Of a DNA stretch of 64,000 bases, positions 8,022 through 16,306 are shown one piece after another. The notes beneath the pieces are model-generated. The model had not been told where the DNA came from. It saw only the letters and a list, made by a program, of their open reading frames with translations, and made no database searches. Within the stretch, counting starts at the first letter, position 1. Every line of letters starts with the position of its first letter. Source of the stretch: JAJDTT01 sp965116695 (GTDB lineage: Bacteria > Acidobacteriota > UBA6911 > RPQK01 > JAJDTT01); assembly GCA_965116695.1 (NCBI GenBank), contig OZ220706.1:2604001-2668000 (forward strand). Reading direction: 5' to 3'. The translations under genes and the position numbers were made by a program.

Positions 8022-8116
8022 CGGCGCCTGAAAGACGCCGATCCAAGTCGGCGCCTGAAAGACGCCGCTCCGACGCCGCTCCGACGCCGGTCCGAATCGG
8101 CGCCTGAAAGACGCCG
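8022..8116 (+). repeat. Three 19-bp palindromic repeat units
   Basis: The unit CGGCGCCTGAAAGACGCCG occurs exactly at 8022-8040, 8049-8067 and 8098-8116. Each has inverted ends (CGGCG ... CGCCG) able to form a short hairpin. Between units two and three is a smaller tandem, CTCCGACGCCG. The cluster lies between the TonB receptor stop and the next gene. It resembles REP-type intergenic repeats rather than a terminator, since there is no T-run. Confidence 0.7.
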
Positions 8117-8202
8117 CTCCGGCACCGCTCCTGAAATTTCGGACAATGGAAATATGACGCCGAGAGTTTCGGCACGGTTCTGCGTGGGATGAGGCGGCGG
8201 CA

Positions 8203-9687
8203 GTGTCCAGCGAACGGGGCAAAACTCTGCTGACCGGGCCCACCGGGTACATCGGCGGCCGGTTGCTCCGCCGGCTCGAAGCCGAATCGTACGCGGTTCG
8301 GTGCCTGGTCCGGCGGCCGGAGGCCCTCAGGTCACAGGCCGATGACACCACCGAGGTGGTGGGCGGGGACTTGCTCCAGCCGGAGACGCTCCCGGAGGCG
8401 ATGCGCGGGATTTCCACGGCGTATTACCTGGTGCATTCCATGGCCTCGGCGGGGGACTACGCCGAACAGGATCGAAGGGCCGCGAAAGCGTTTTCTTCGG
8501 CAGCCCGGGAGGCGGGCGTCGGGCGCATCATCTACCTGGGGGGACTGGGGAGCGGGGCAAAGCTGTCGGGCCATCTTCGGAGCCGGCAGGAGGTGGGACG
8601 GATTCTCCGCGGTTCCGGGGTTCCCACCATCGAATTCAGGGCCTCCATCATCATCGGGTCGGGAAGCTTGTCCTTCGAGATGATCCGGTCGCTGGTGGAG
8701 AAGCTGCCCGTCATGCTGACACCCCGCTGGGTTCATACCATGTCGCAGCCGATCGCCGTGGAAGACGTCATCGAATACCTGGTCGCCGCGTTGGAGATTC
8801 CTCTGGAGGGGAGCCGGATCGTCGAGATTGGAGGATCCGAACGAGCGTCCTATGCCGACATCATGGAGGAATACGCCCGCCAAAGGGGGCTGCGCCGCAG
8901 GATGATTTCCGTACCCGTTCTCTCTCCCCGGCTGTCCGGCCTGTGGCTGGGCCTGATCACTCCCATCTACGCCAGGGTGGGCCGCAAGCTCGTGGAGAGC
9001 CTCCGCAACGAGACAGTCGTCGACGATGCGCAAGCCCTCGAGACCTTCGGCATCCGGCCTCGCGGGCTGTTCCAGGCGATCCACCGGGCGCTGGTCAATG
9101 AGGACCGTGAGTTCGCGGAGACACGCTGGTCCGACGCCATCTCTTCCCTGGGCGGCGCCGCGACCCGGGCCGGAGCCCGGTACGGGACGCGGATCGTCGA
9201 TTCGCGAGTTCGTTACGTCCCGGTTCCGGCCCCACAGGCTTTCGTGCCGATCCGGCGAATCGGAGGAGAGTCGGGATGGTACGGATCGGACTGGCTCTGG
9301 AGAATGCGGGGTGCGCTGGACCTGCTGGCCGGCGGACCGGGCATGCGGCGCGGACGAAAGAATCCCGAACGCCCGGCGGTCGGCGAGACCATCGATTTCT
9401 GGCGCGTGGAGGCGTACGAGGAAGACCGGCTGCTCCGGCTCGTCGCCGAGATGCGCCTTCCCGGCCGCGCCTGGCTCCAATTCGAGGTGGAACCCGACGG
9501 ATCGGGGTCACGGGTCCGGCAGACCGCCGAATTCGACCCCCGGGGATTTCTGGGCCTGGCCTACTGGTACGCCCTCTACCCGTTGCATCACTTCGTCTTT
9601 GCCCGGTTGCTCCGGGGAATCGCCTTCCTGGCGGTTCGGGCGACTTGGGAGACGACGGCAGCCGAGGACCGAGGGATGCGCACCTGA
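8203..9687 (+). CDS. NAD(P)-binding epimerase-like protein with DUF2867 C-terminus
   Basis: 494 residues. GTG start; GAGG lies about 9 nt upstream, and an ATG at 8189 is out of frame. Residues 7-20 hold an atypical SDR glycine motif (KTLLTGPTGYIGGRLL), followed by VRCLVRRPEAL and YYLVHSM as in extended SDR/NmrA-like proteins. A domain after about residue 345 (WYGSDWLWRMRGALDLLAGG ... PGRAWLQFEVEP ... YWYALYPLHHFVF) is DUF2867. The fusion is a known combination annotated as an SDR family oxidoreductase, with no defined substrate. It probably binds a dinucleotide in the cytoplasm. The gene stands alone, downstream of the palindromic repeats. Confidence 0.82.
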   Translation: MSSERGKTLLTGPTGYIGGRLLRRLEAESYAVRCLVRRPEALRSQADDTTEVVGGDLLQPETLPEAMRGISTAYYLVHSMASAGDYAEQDRRAAKAFSSAAREAGVGRIIYLGGLGSGAKLSGHLRSRQEVGRILRGSGVPTIEFRASIIIGSGSLSFEMIRSLVEKLPVMLTPRWVHTMSQPIAVEDVIEYLVAALEIPLEGSRIVEIGGSERASYADIMEEYARQRGLRRRMISVPVLSPRLSGLWLGLITPIYARVGRKLVESLRNETVVDDAQALETFGIRPRGLFQAIHRALVNEDREFAETRWSDAISSLGGAATRAGARYGTRIVDSRVRYVPVPAPQAFVPIRRIGGESGWYGSDWLWRMRGALDLLAGGPGMRRGRKNPERPAVGETIDFWRVEAYEEDRLLRLVAEMRLPGRAWLQFEVEPDGSGSRVRQTAEFDPRGFLGLAYWYALYPLHHFVFARLLRGIAFLAVRATWETTAAEDRGMRT

Positions 9688-9879
9688 GAATGAATCTTCC
9701 TGCCTGACCATCATCCAAGGGACTCTCCACCGGACCCGTGTTAGAATCCGCGCGAAAGGGGGCAGGACGTGTTGATGCTACGGCGTGAGTGCCCGCCGCC
9801 GGAGTCCAGGTTCCGAGCATCGCAAGACACTTTCCATCCATTTCGTTCCACCCGGTTCTTCCCGAATCGAACCAGGGTC

Positions 9880-11658
9880 ATGGGTTGGCTCGCGGCGGGA
9901 GCCTGTATCTGGTTCCTGGCCTGCACGGGAGCGCCGGAAAGCCCCGGCCCGGGCAATGCGCCCACCGTGACGACGGGATCGGGCAGCGCCCTGGGGACCG
10001 GAGCGTTGACCGTCAACGGTTCCATCCATCCCCACGGCGAACCCACGACCTACTACTTCGAGTACGGCCCATCGAATGACTACGGCTTCAGGACGGCCGA
10101 ACGGCCGCTCCCGCCCCGTTTGGCCGCCTACTACCACGAAAGCTGGGACGAGGGAATGGGCGGCTGGGACTCCTGGCTGAACGAGTCCCTGTTCGCCTCC
10201 GGCGGGCCCTCGGGCGGCTACCTGAGGCTGGCCGAGCCCAGCCGGAACGACCACAACCACGACGACGGGACCGGCACCCTGCACCTGACCAAATACCTGT
10301 GGTGCGGCCGTTGCCTCGACCCCGAACGGGATCCCGGCCCCTGCCTCGCGGCCGGAGATCCGGACCTGAGGGACGCCAAGGTCACGGTCTGGGTGCGGGG
10401 AAACGACTGGCAACCCAATGACTCGGAGTTGCTCTGGTGGAGCCAGGCTTACGTCAATGTGGAGATGGTGGACGATCCCGGCTGGAGGGCGTCCAACTGG
10501 GCCTACACCGGGTTTCTGTTGACCGACTTCCTGATGGACGGGGAGTGGCACAAGGTGGACTACCGCCTCTGGAACGACACTTCGTACTGGAGCTTCGGAG
10601 GAAACAATCCCACCCGGCAAGGGGGCGTTGCCCGCCGTTACGACTACGGCTCCATCGACCGGGTCCAGGGGCACCTCAACGACGACTTTTTCCACCTGAC
10701 GGCCTTCATCGACGTCGAAAATCCGCCCGCCGGATCCATCGATTTCGACGAATTCCGACTGGTCTACCGCAACGAATCCCTGCTCTTTCCCGACAACGGA
10801 GGGAAACTGGTCACGTGGCCTCAGGACGCGGCGGACGATCCGGCGACACTGACCGACGGGTGGCGCCACGGCGCCGGACGCATGTGGAAGAGTTCTCCCG
10901 GCACGGAAGCGCCCCAGGAGTTCGTATACGCCTTCGAGCGGCCCGTGACCATCGACGCGATCCAACTCCACCAGAACCCGGAATGGCCCGGCAAGGAATT
11001 GGAGATCCTGGCCTCGGAGGACGGAGAAACCTACACTCCGATTCTCAAGCGGACCCTTCCCCGCAAAGGGGACCCGAATGCCAATTTCGCCTTCACCCTG
11101 GACAAGGGCCTGGCCACCCGGGCCGGGCACCTGAAGGTGCGCCTGCTTTCAGGTTACGAGGATCGCCATTGGGGGTTGGGCGAGATCGAGGTCTACGGCT
11201 CGGGGGCCGTCATGAAGCCCGACGACGATCTCTACAACGTCAACCTGGACATCGAGCATCTCACTCCGGGGACCACTTATCACTACCGGCTGGTGGCCAC
11301 TAACGGAGCCGGGACGGCCTATGGAGACGACCGGACCTACACCTTGCCCGCGGACCATCGCCCCCTGGTGAAGACCGGGGCGGCGAGCCGTATCCAGGAT
11401 CGGGCCGCCAAGGTGGAAGGAAGGCTGAATCCCATGGGTGTGCGGACCCGGTTCCATTTCCAGTATGGAACCGATACCGGCTACGGCCGCAAGTCGTCCG
11501 CCGGCTATGGCGGGTTGCAGGTGACGCCCCGATTGGTCTTCTCCAACCTGACCGATTTGGCCCCCGGGACCACCTACCACTATCGGCTGGTGGGAGAAAA
11601 CGAGCAGGGCGTCAGCTACGGGGACGACGCCACCTTCACGACCGCACGGGCGAGATGA
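9880..11658 (+). CDS. Secreted lipoprotein with fibronectin-like and F5/8-like modules
   Basis: 592 residues from ATG 9880 (AGGG just upstream), which starts a lipoprotein-type leader ending in WFLAC. The more upstream ATG gives a long basic, non-signal N-terminus. Three segments of the type TTYYFEYGPSNDYG, TPGTTYHYRLVATNGAG and APGTTYHYRLVGENEQG are the repeated fibronectin-III-like modules seen in many surface proteins. A middle part (YAFERPVTIDAIQLHQNPEW ... HWGLGEIEVYG) resembles an F5/8 type C (discoidin) carbohydrate-binding fold. No enzyme motif is visible. It ends only 4 bp past the upstream limit of the frame of the next gene and precedes it closely, so it may be co-transcribed with the mannonate-dehydratase-like gene. 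Likely a cell-surface binding protein. Confidence 0.7.
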   Translation: MGWLAAGACIWFLACTGAPESPGPGNAPTVTTGSGSALGTGALTVNGSIHPHGEPTTYYFEYGPSNDYGFRTAERPLPPRLAAYYHESWDEGMGGWDSWLNESLFASGGPSGGYLRLAEPSRNDHNHDDGTGTLHLTKYLWCGRCLDPERDPGPCLAAGDPDLRDAKVTVWVRGNDWQPNDSELLWWSQAYVNVEMVDDPGWRASNWAYTGFLLTDFLMDGEWHKVDYRLWNDTSYWSFGGNNPTRQGGVARRYDYGSIDRVQGHLNDDFFHLTAFIDVENPPAGSIDFDEFRLVYRNESLLFPDNGGKLVTWPQDAADDPATLTDGWRHGAGRMWKSSPGTEAPQEFVYAFERPVTIDAIQLHQNPEWPGKELEILASEDGETYTPILKRTLPRKGDPNANFAFTLDKGLATRAGHLKVRLLSGYEDRHWGLGEIEVYGSGAVMKPDDDLYNVNLDIEHLTPGTTYHYRLVATNGAGTAYGDDRTYTLPADHRPLVKTGAASRIQDRAAKVEGRLNPMGVRTRFHFQYGTDTGYGRKSSAGYGGLQVTPRLVFSNLTDLAPGTTYHYRLVGENEQGVSYGDDATFTTARAR

Positions 11659-11705
11659 CGCGCCGCGTGAAGAAGCACGGGCAAGCCGGAGCCAGGAGGC
11701 CCGCC

Positions 11706-12836
11706 ATGAACGGATACCAGGATTCCAACCGGAGAAGCTTCTTGGCCCAGGTCGGGCTGGCGGCCACCCTGGGAGCCTGCGCTCAACCGGGTCCGGAAAG
11801 GGAAGAGCCAACTACGAGCCGGTCTCGAATCCGCATCGGAACGCGCGTCAACGCCAATTGGTTGAAAAGCGAGGACGACGTCGATCTCCGGTTCCTGAAA
11901 CAGATCGGCGTCGACTACGTGGACATCGTCCTGAGCATGGTCGAGGGCTACAACGAGACCGGCAGCTTTACCCGGGACGCGTTCCAGCGGCTGACCGACC
12001 GGCTCGGGAGAGTCGGCCTCCGCATCGAACGGGCCAACTCTCTGGGCCCCCACTACCTGGACGCCCACCTGGGACGGCCCGGCGGCCAGCAACAGATCGA
12101 CAACCTGAAGCGGATCGGAGAGATCCTGGCCGAATTCGAGATCCCGGTTTACGGCATCCAGGCCTGCCAGGCGTCCCTTCATTTGGAGTACGCGCGGACC
12201 GCCTGGACTCGTCCGCGCGGCCGGGGAGGCTACGAGTACTATTCCTTCGACCTGGAGAAGTCCAAGGCGGCGCCCCCACCCAAGTACCGCGTCAGCTCGC
12301 AACAACTTTGGGACGGTTTGCTGAACATCTACCGCCAGGTCATCCCCGTCGTCGACGGGAGCCGCACCCGGGTCGCCATGCACGGCAACGACCCCCCGCT
12401 GTACGAGTATCTGGGGAATCCGCAGATTCTGTGCCGGTTCAAGGATTTCGACCGGCTGTTTTCGGAAGTCCCCAGCCCCAACAACGGGATCACCTTCTGC
12501 GTCGGGACACGGTACGAATCGGGGGAGGACGTGCTCAAAGGCATCCGGCACTTCGGGAGCCAGGGCAAGCTGTTTCACGTTCACTTCCGGAACGTCCGCG
12601 GGACCCTCCCCGCGAACGGGGGGTACTCGGAGGTCGCCGTGGACGAAGGCGACATGAAGATGGAGAAGGTCCTGCGAACCCTGGCGGAGGTGAACTACGA
12701 CGGCGTCATCGACTACGACCACGCCATGGGGATCACCGGAGACAAGCCTCTGCCGAAGCAGTACATCGCCTTCGCCGTCGGATACATGCGGGGCCTGCTC
12801 CACAGCATTCCCGGACAACGGCGGGATCGAACCTGA
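11706..12836 (+). CDS. Exported mannonate dehydratase-like TIM-barrel enzyme
   Basis: 376 residues from ATG 11706, which has an AGGAGG 7 nt upstream. The N-terminus has a twin-arginine signal (NRRSFLAQVGLAATLGAC) that also carries a lipobox-like LGAC. The body matches UxuA-type mannonate dehydratases of the xylose-isomerase-like fold: MHGNDPP, GITFCVGTRYESGEDVLKGI, FHVHFRNVRGTLP and DYDHAMG with the metal-binding His, Cys and Asp residues of that family. UxuA dehydrates D-mannonate to 2-keto-3-deoxygluconate in the cytoplasm; a Tat-exported relative must act on something outside or have a changed role. The protein could be an isomerase/epimerase of the same fold. It follows the lipoprotein gene by 47 bp. 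Confidence 0.78.
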   Translation: MNGYQDSNRRSFLAQVGLAATLGACAQPGPEREEPTTSRSRIRIGTRVNANWLKSEDDVDLRFLKQIGVDYVDIVLSMVEGYNETGSFTRDAFQRLTDRLGRVGLRIERANSLGPHYLDAHLGRPGGQQQIDNLKRIGEILAEFEIPVYGIQACQASLHLEYARTAWTRPRGRGGYEYYSFDLEKSKAAPPPKYRVSSQQLWDGLLNIYRQVIPVVDGSRTRVAMHGNDPPLYEYLGNPQILCRFKDFDRLFSEVPSPNNGITFCVGTRYESGEDVLKGIRHFGSQGKLFHVHFRNVRGTLPANGGYSEVAVDEGDMKMEKVLRTLAEVNYDGVIDYDHAMGITGDKPLPKQYIAFAVGYMRGLLHSIPGQRRDRT

Positions 12837-13044
12837 CTTGCGGGCGACCCGGACGCCCTTGGCGTTGTGCCAGGGTCCGCTGCCGGTCGGCTCCGGCAAG
12901 TCCGCCCAGATCGGCGCCGTTCCCGGCGCCGGAGCTGACGATGAAGAAACTCATCTTCGGACCCGCATTCTGAGCCGATAGGGGGAGCGAGGCGTAAGCA
13001 GCGGCCAGGACGGAAAAAATGAGAAGGGAGCTTGTATATTTCAT
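12837..13044 (-). pseudogene. Truncated, frameshifted secreted protein of the LGGLAGAD family
   Basis: ATG at 13042-13044 has an intact AGGAGA 6 nt upstream and begins MKYTSSLLIFSVLAAAYASL, a signal peptide, then PKMSFFIVSSGAGNGADLGG and LAGAD. These are the hallmarks of a common, unnamed secreted family of about 170-200 residues in environmental bacteria. Directly after LAGAD a second frame reads TGSGPWHNAKGVRVAR, a segment that normally lies about 35-40 residues further on. A deletion with a frame change has therefore joined the two. The rest of the gene is gone where the neighbouring mannonate-dehydratase-like gene ends. Family recognition is from memory of its motifs. Confidence 0.6.
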
Positions 13045-13208
13045 CTGGATTCTCCTGCAATGTGGGGCTTTGACGCTTGTGTAGTGGCACCAATTCGAGG
13101 TTCCGCCGGACCGGTCGAGACGAGCCCCACGCAATGCTTCTGTTGAAGTGATCCGGGTAGAGAAGGTAATCTCCGTCGCAACGTTTCCGAACCAGAGGAG
13201 GAAAGACG

Positions 13209-14366
13209 ATGACGAGTCGGCGAGTGGAGTTGGTTGCATTCCTGGTATTGGCCCTTGGATGGATGTTCGCTCCCTTGCCCCGGCATCTGCTGGCGCAGGA
13301 ATCCGGACAGTACCACCGCATCGACGGCGCGGTGATCTACGATCACGACCCGTCCACCAAGCTGGGCGATGACATTTTCGGCAATGTCATCGCGGATTTC
13401 GAGAACGATGCGCCCGGGCGATGCTCCCACGGAGGTCCGGTGTGCATGGAATACCCCAACGGCGACATCGTTGCCTTCTACGCCAACACCAGCGACCACA
13501 ACCTGGACGGTTGGAGCGAGTACGCCGTCAGCCGGAACCGCGGCAAGACCTGGGACCGGTACAACAAGCTCCCATACTCCTTCGAAGCCTACGCCCGGGA
13601 TCAGAAGCATCCGGTCTGGGTCGAGGAGGGGTTGGTCACGGAGCAAGGCACCATTGTCCTGTTTCTGACCCAATTCCGGGTCCGCTCCGAAGAAACCCGG
13701 ATCAAGCTGGGGACGATCCGAAGCTACGACAATGGGGGCACGTGGTCCGATTACGAAACCCTGGACGGCAAATTCGTCGGCTATCCCTGCTCCACGGCGG
13801 TGGTGGGAGAGACCAACTACGTCATGGTCGACAGCCATGGGGGTCCCCACGTCCTCTACGTCAGCCAGGACGACGGGCGCACCTTTAGCAGGAGAAGCGC
13901 CATGTCGTTGGACGATGAGGCATGGTACGGAACCATGACCATTATGGAGGATGGCCGGTTGCTGGCTGGGGCCTATAAGTCAGCCGACGAGGATCACTTC
14001 TACTACTGCATCAGCAAGGACCAGGGGCAGACCTGGAGTCCCCAGAAGAAGGCCTTCCTGGACAAGATGATTCGCGATCCCGAACTCGCCTATCTCGGCG
14101 GCAAGTACTATCTGCACGGCAGATCGGGACACTACAGCGAGGGGAGCCGCCGCTATGTCCTCTACCAGTCCGACGACGGTGTCAATTGGGGGGAAGGGAT
14201 CATCGTCAGCGGCGATGAGGGGCATCCCGACGGTTACGGGCAGAACTGCGTCATCAACACCTACGACGATTCGGTCCCGGACGAGCTGATGGTGATCTAC
14301 AGCATCATCTACAGGGGACGCGACACCAACGAGTACGTATTCTTCATCCGGCCGGACGGGAACTGA
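13209..14366 (+). CDS. Secreted sialidase/BNR-repeat protein
   Basis: 385 residues. ATG is preceded by AGGAGG at 7 nt, and the protein starts with a signal peptide (VELVAFLVLALGWMF). At least five Asp-box (S-x-D-x-G-x-T-W) motifs mark propeller blades: SRNRGKTW near residue 108, SYDNGGTW, SQDDGRTF, SKDQGQTW and SDDGVNW. This is the six-bladed GH33-type sialidase or BNR fold. Family members remove terminal sugars from glycans, but many Asp-box proteins are not sialidases. I did not identify the arginine triad with certainty. It is divergent from the decayed gene at 12837-13044 and stands among other glycan-active proteins. Confident as a BNR protein, unsure as a sialidase. Confidence 0.8.
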   Translation: MTSRRVELVAFLVLALGWMFAPLPRHLLAQESGQYHRIDGAVIYDHDPSTKLGDDIFGNVIADFENDAPGRCSHGGPVCMEYPNGDIVAFYANTSDHNLDGWSEYAVSRNRGKTWDRYNKLPYSFEAYARDQKHPVWVEEGLVTEQGTIVLFLTQFRVRSEETRIKLGTIRSYDNGGTWSDYETLDGKFVGYPCSTAVVGETNYVMVDSHGGPHVLYVSQDDGRTFSRRSAMSLDDEAWYGTMTIMEDGRLLAGAYKSADEDHFYYCISKDQGQTWSPQKKAFLDKMIRDPELAYLGGKYYLHGRSGHYSEGSRRYVLYQSDDGVNWGEGIIVSGDEGHPDGYGQNCVINTYDDSVPDELMVIYSIIYRGRDTNEYVFFIRPDGN

Positions 14367-14464
14367 CGGCCAGCCGGGTCCCCCTCCCGGTGCAGGCGCG
14401 GCAGCGGCAGCCGGGAAGGCGCCGCTGTTGCCGGCGGCTCTTCAAGACGCGGGAGACACTCGCG

Positions 14465-15346
14465 TCAGGCCAGGTACTCCTTGGCGATCTTGGCCGCGAC
14501 GGTCCCGATGGCGTAGTAGCCGACCGAGATCCGGCCCACGTGGGTCAGCAGATCGTAGGCCTTCCAGCGGTCCCAGCCATATTCCTCCTCCATCCAGAGG
14601 ATGAGCCAGGCGTAGGCCTGAGCCGTCGCCCGTTCCATGGGACAGCCGGTGGCCACGGTCATGATCTCTTCCGCCGACTCGATCCGGGGTCCGGGAATGG
14701 TCTTTCCGCGGATCAGGTCCACGGTGATGATCGTCTCCGAAGGCATTTCGAGCCCGCTGGCCGAAAGCTCGCCGTGGCCCATGGCGGCGTGGGCGTCTCC
14801 CAGATAGAGATAGGCGCCCGGAACGTAGACCGGGAGATAGACGGTGCTGCCGGGACCGGTCTCGATGATGTCCATGTTGCCCCCGTGGGGTCCCGCCGGA
14901 CCGGTGGTGGGCACTCCCATGTCCGGAGCCGTCCCGATGCAGCCCAGCATGGGCCGATACGGAATCGTGATCTCGTCGCTCCAATAGATTTTCCCGTCCC
15001 GGATGGGGCAGACGTGAGTGCCGTGGGGACAGTCGGTGCCGATCCACTCGGCGAGCTGCTTGGGATCGCTGGTCCGGGTGGCGCATTGGCCGATGCTGGG
15101 GCGAATCTCGTGGATATGGACGGCCAGCGCATCCCCGGGCCGCGCCCCGTTCACGTAGATGGGACCAGTCTGCGGGTTGCCGAAGGGCATCGCCTTCCGG
15201 TCGCGGCGGTCCTCGTTGGTCCGCACCTGCCCCGAGAAGGCGTCTTCAGCCTCGACCAGCACCTTTTCTCCCGGATCGATCCGCAGACGCACTTCATTGT
15301 GCCGGCTGTATTCGTAGTAGAGAGGACCCTGGGGAAGTCTGTGCAT
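14465..15346 (-). CDS. Acetamidase/formamidase family protein
   Basis: 293 residues without a signal peptide, matching the FmdA/AmdA family over its length: VRLRIDPGEKVLVEAEDAFS, TGPIYVNGARPGDALAVHIH, MLGCIGTAPDMG, PHGGNMD and GDAHAAMGHGELSASGLEMP. Family enzymes hydrolyse formamide or short amides to ammonia and the acid in the cytoplasm. The normal length is about 300-400 residues, so this is at the short end but has both conserved Gly/His-rich blocks. It is transcribed convergently with the sialidase-like gene and divergently from the aldolase at 15482. Ammonia release could feed general nitrogen supply. The exact amide is not known. Confidence 0.88.
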   Translation of the reverse strand: MHRLPQGPLYYEYSRHNEVRLRIDPGEKVLVEAEDAFSGQVRTNEDRRDRKAMPFGNPQTGPIYVNGARPGDALAVHIHEIRPSIGQCATRTSDPKQLAEWIGTDCPHGTHVCPIRDGKIYWSDEITIPYRPMLGCIGTAPDMGVPTTGPAGPHGGNMDIIETGPGSTVYLPVYVPGAYLYLGDAHAAMGHGELSASGLEMPSETIITVDLIRGKTIPGPRIESAEEIMTVATGCPMERATAQAYAWLILWMEEEYGWDRWKAYDLLTHVGRISVGYYAIGTVAAKIAKEYLA

Positions 15347-15481
15347 GGCTCACCTCACACTGCCGTGATGGAATCGATCGACGAAAGTCTATCAGCCCGT
15401 GCAAGCACCCGCCGGGACGTCCCCGGACTTCGACCCCGTGTATAATCTGCCCTTTGATTCACTGACGGCCCCGACAGGAGA

Positions 15482-16225
15482 ATGACCATGACCTCCATCA
15501 GCGCCCGCGCGGCGACTCTGAAAAAACGCATCCACGCAGGCGAAACCATTATCGGCGCGTACGCTCCACCCACCGCCGGCGGCGAGACGCTCCGTGCCAT
15601 CGTCGAGGCCGGCTCCTACGATTTCCTGTGGATCGACAGCCAGCACGACGCTTACAACGAGTCGAATCTGATCCGGGTTTGTGCCGCGGCGGCCGAACTG
15701 GACATGCCGGTGCAATTCCGAATCAAGCACACACGGCATACCTACCTGATCGGAAACGTCCTGGACCTGGGTCCGGCCGGCATCGAGGTGCCGCAGGTCG
15801 AGACCGTGGAGACGGTCCGCGAAGCCGTGGACAACTTCTATTACGCTCCGGACGGAGTCCGCAGTTGGGGCGGCTTCCACCGGCTGAACTTTCGTCCCGA
15901 AGACGATCATCGGGAGTACCGGCGCTGGTGGGGAGAGACGGGTGTCCTCTGGATGCAACTTGAGTCGGTGGCGGCCGTGACTGCCTCCAGGCAATTGGCT
16001 CAACCGGGCGTGGACTGCCTCTCCTTCGGGCCCATGGACCTGACCTTCAGCCTGGAGAGCCACCCCCACCACCCGTTCAAGAGCGTCGACGACTGTGTCC
16101 GGCACACCTGCGAGCAGCTTCGCGGAACCGGTACCAAGGTCTGCTTCCGCAACTACACGCCCGAAACCCGCCAGAAATACCTGGACATGGGGGTCACCGT
16201 CCTGCTGGAGAGGGCACAGGTATAG
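15482..16225 (+). CDS. HpcH/HpaI-family aldolase
   Basis: 247 residues. ATG 15482 follows AGGAG; a second ATG two codons in (15488) is also possible. The sequence shows the HpaI class II pyruvate aldolase pattern: FLWIDSQHDAY (catalytic His region), GPAGIEVPQVETVETVREAV, MQLESVAAV (metal Glu) and FGPMDLTFSLE (metal Asp). These enzymes cleave 2-keto-3-deoxy sugar acids or 4-hydroxy-2-oxo acids to pyruvate and an aldehyde. With a mannonate-dehydratase-like protein nearby, a role in the breakdown of sugar acids is reasonable but inferred. The gene lies alone between the divergent acetamidase and a porin on the other strand. Confidence 0.85.
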   Translation: MTMTSISARAATLKKRIHAGETIIGAYAPPTAGGETLRAIVEAGSYDFLWIDSQHDAYNESNLIRVCAAAAELDMPVQFRIKHTRHTYLIGNVLDLGPAGIEVPQVETVETVREAVDNFYYAPDGVRSWGGFHRLNFRPEDDHREYRRWWGETGVLWMQLESVAAVTASRQLAQPGVDCLSFGPMDLTFSLESHPHHPFKSVDDCVRHTCEQLRGTGTKVCFRNYTPETRQKYLDMGVTVLLERAQV

Positions 16226-16306
16226 AAGCCGGGGGCAGCCCGGTCCGAAGGGTCATGTCCCGACGCCGGCTCCGGCGAAGACCAGGTCTGGCGATCCACT
16301 CCGCCG

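Noticed and set aside
8022..8116. Palindromic cluster as a rho-independent terminator of the TonB receptor gene
   Set aside because: Stems are short, there are three of them, and no T-run follows; a REP-type repeat is a better description.
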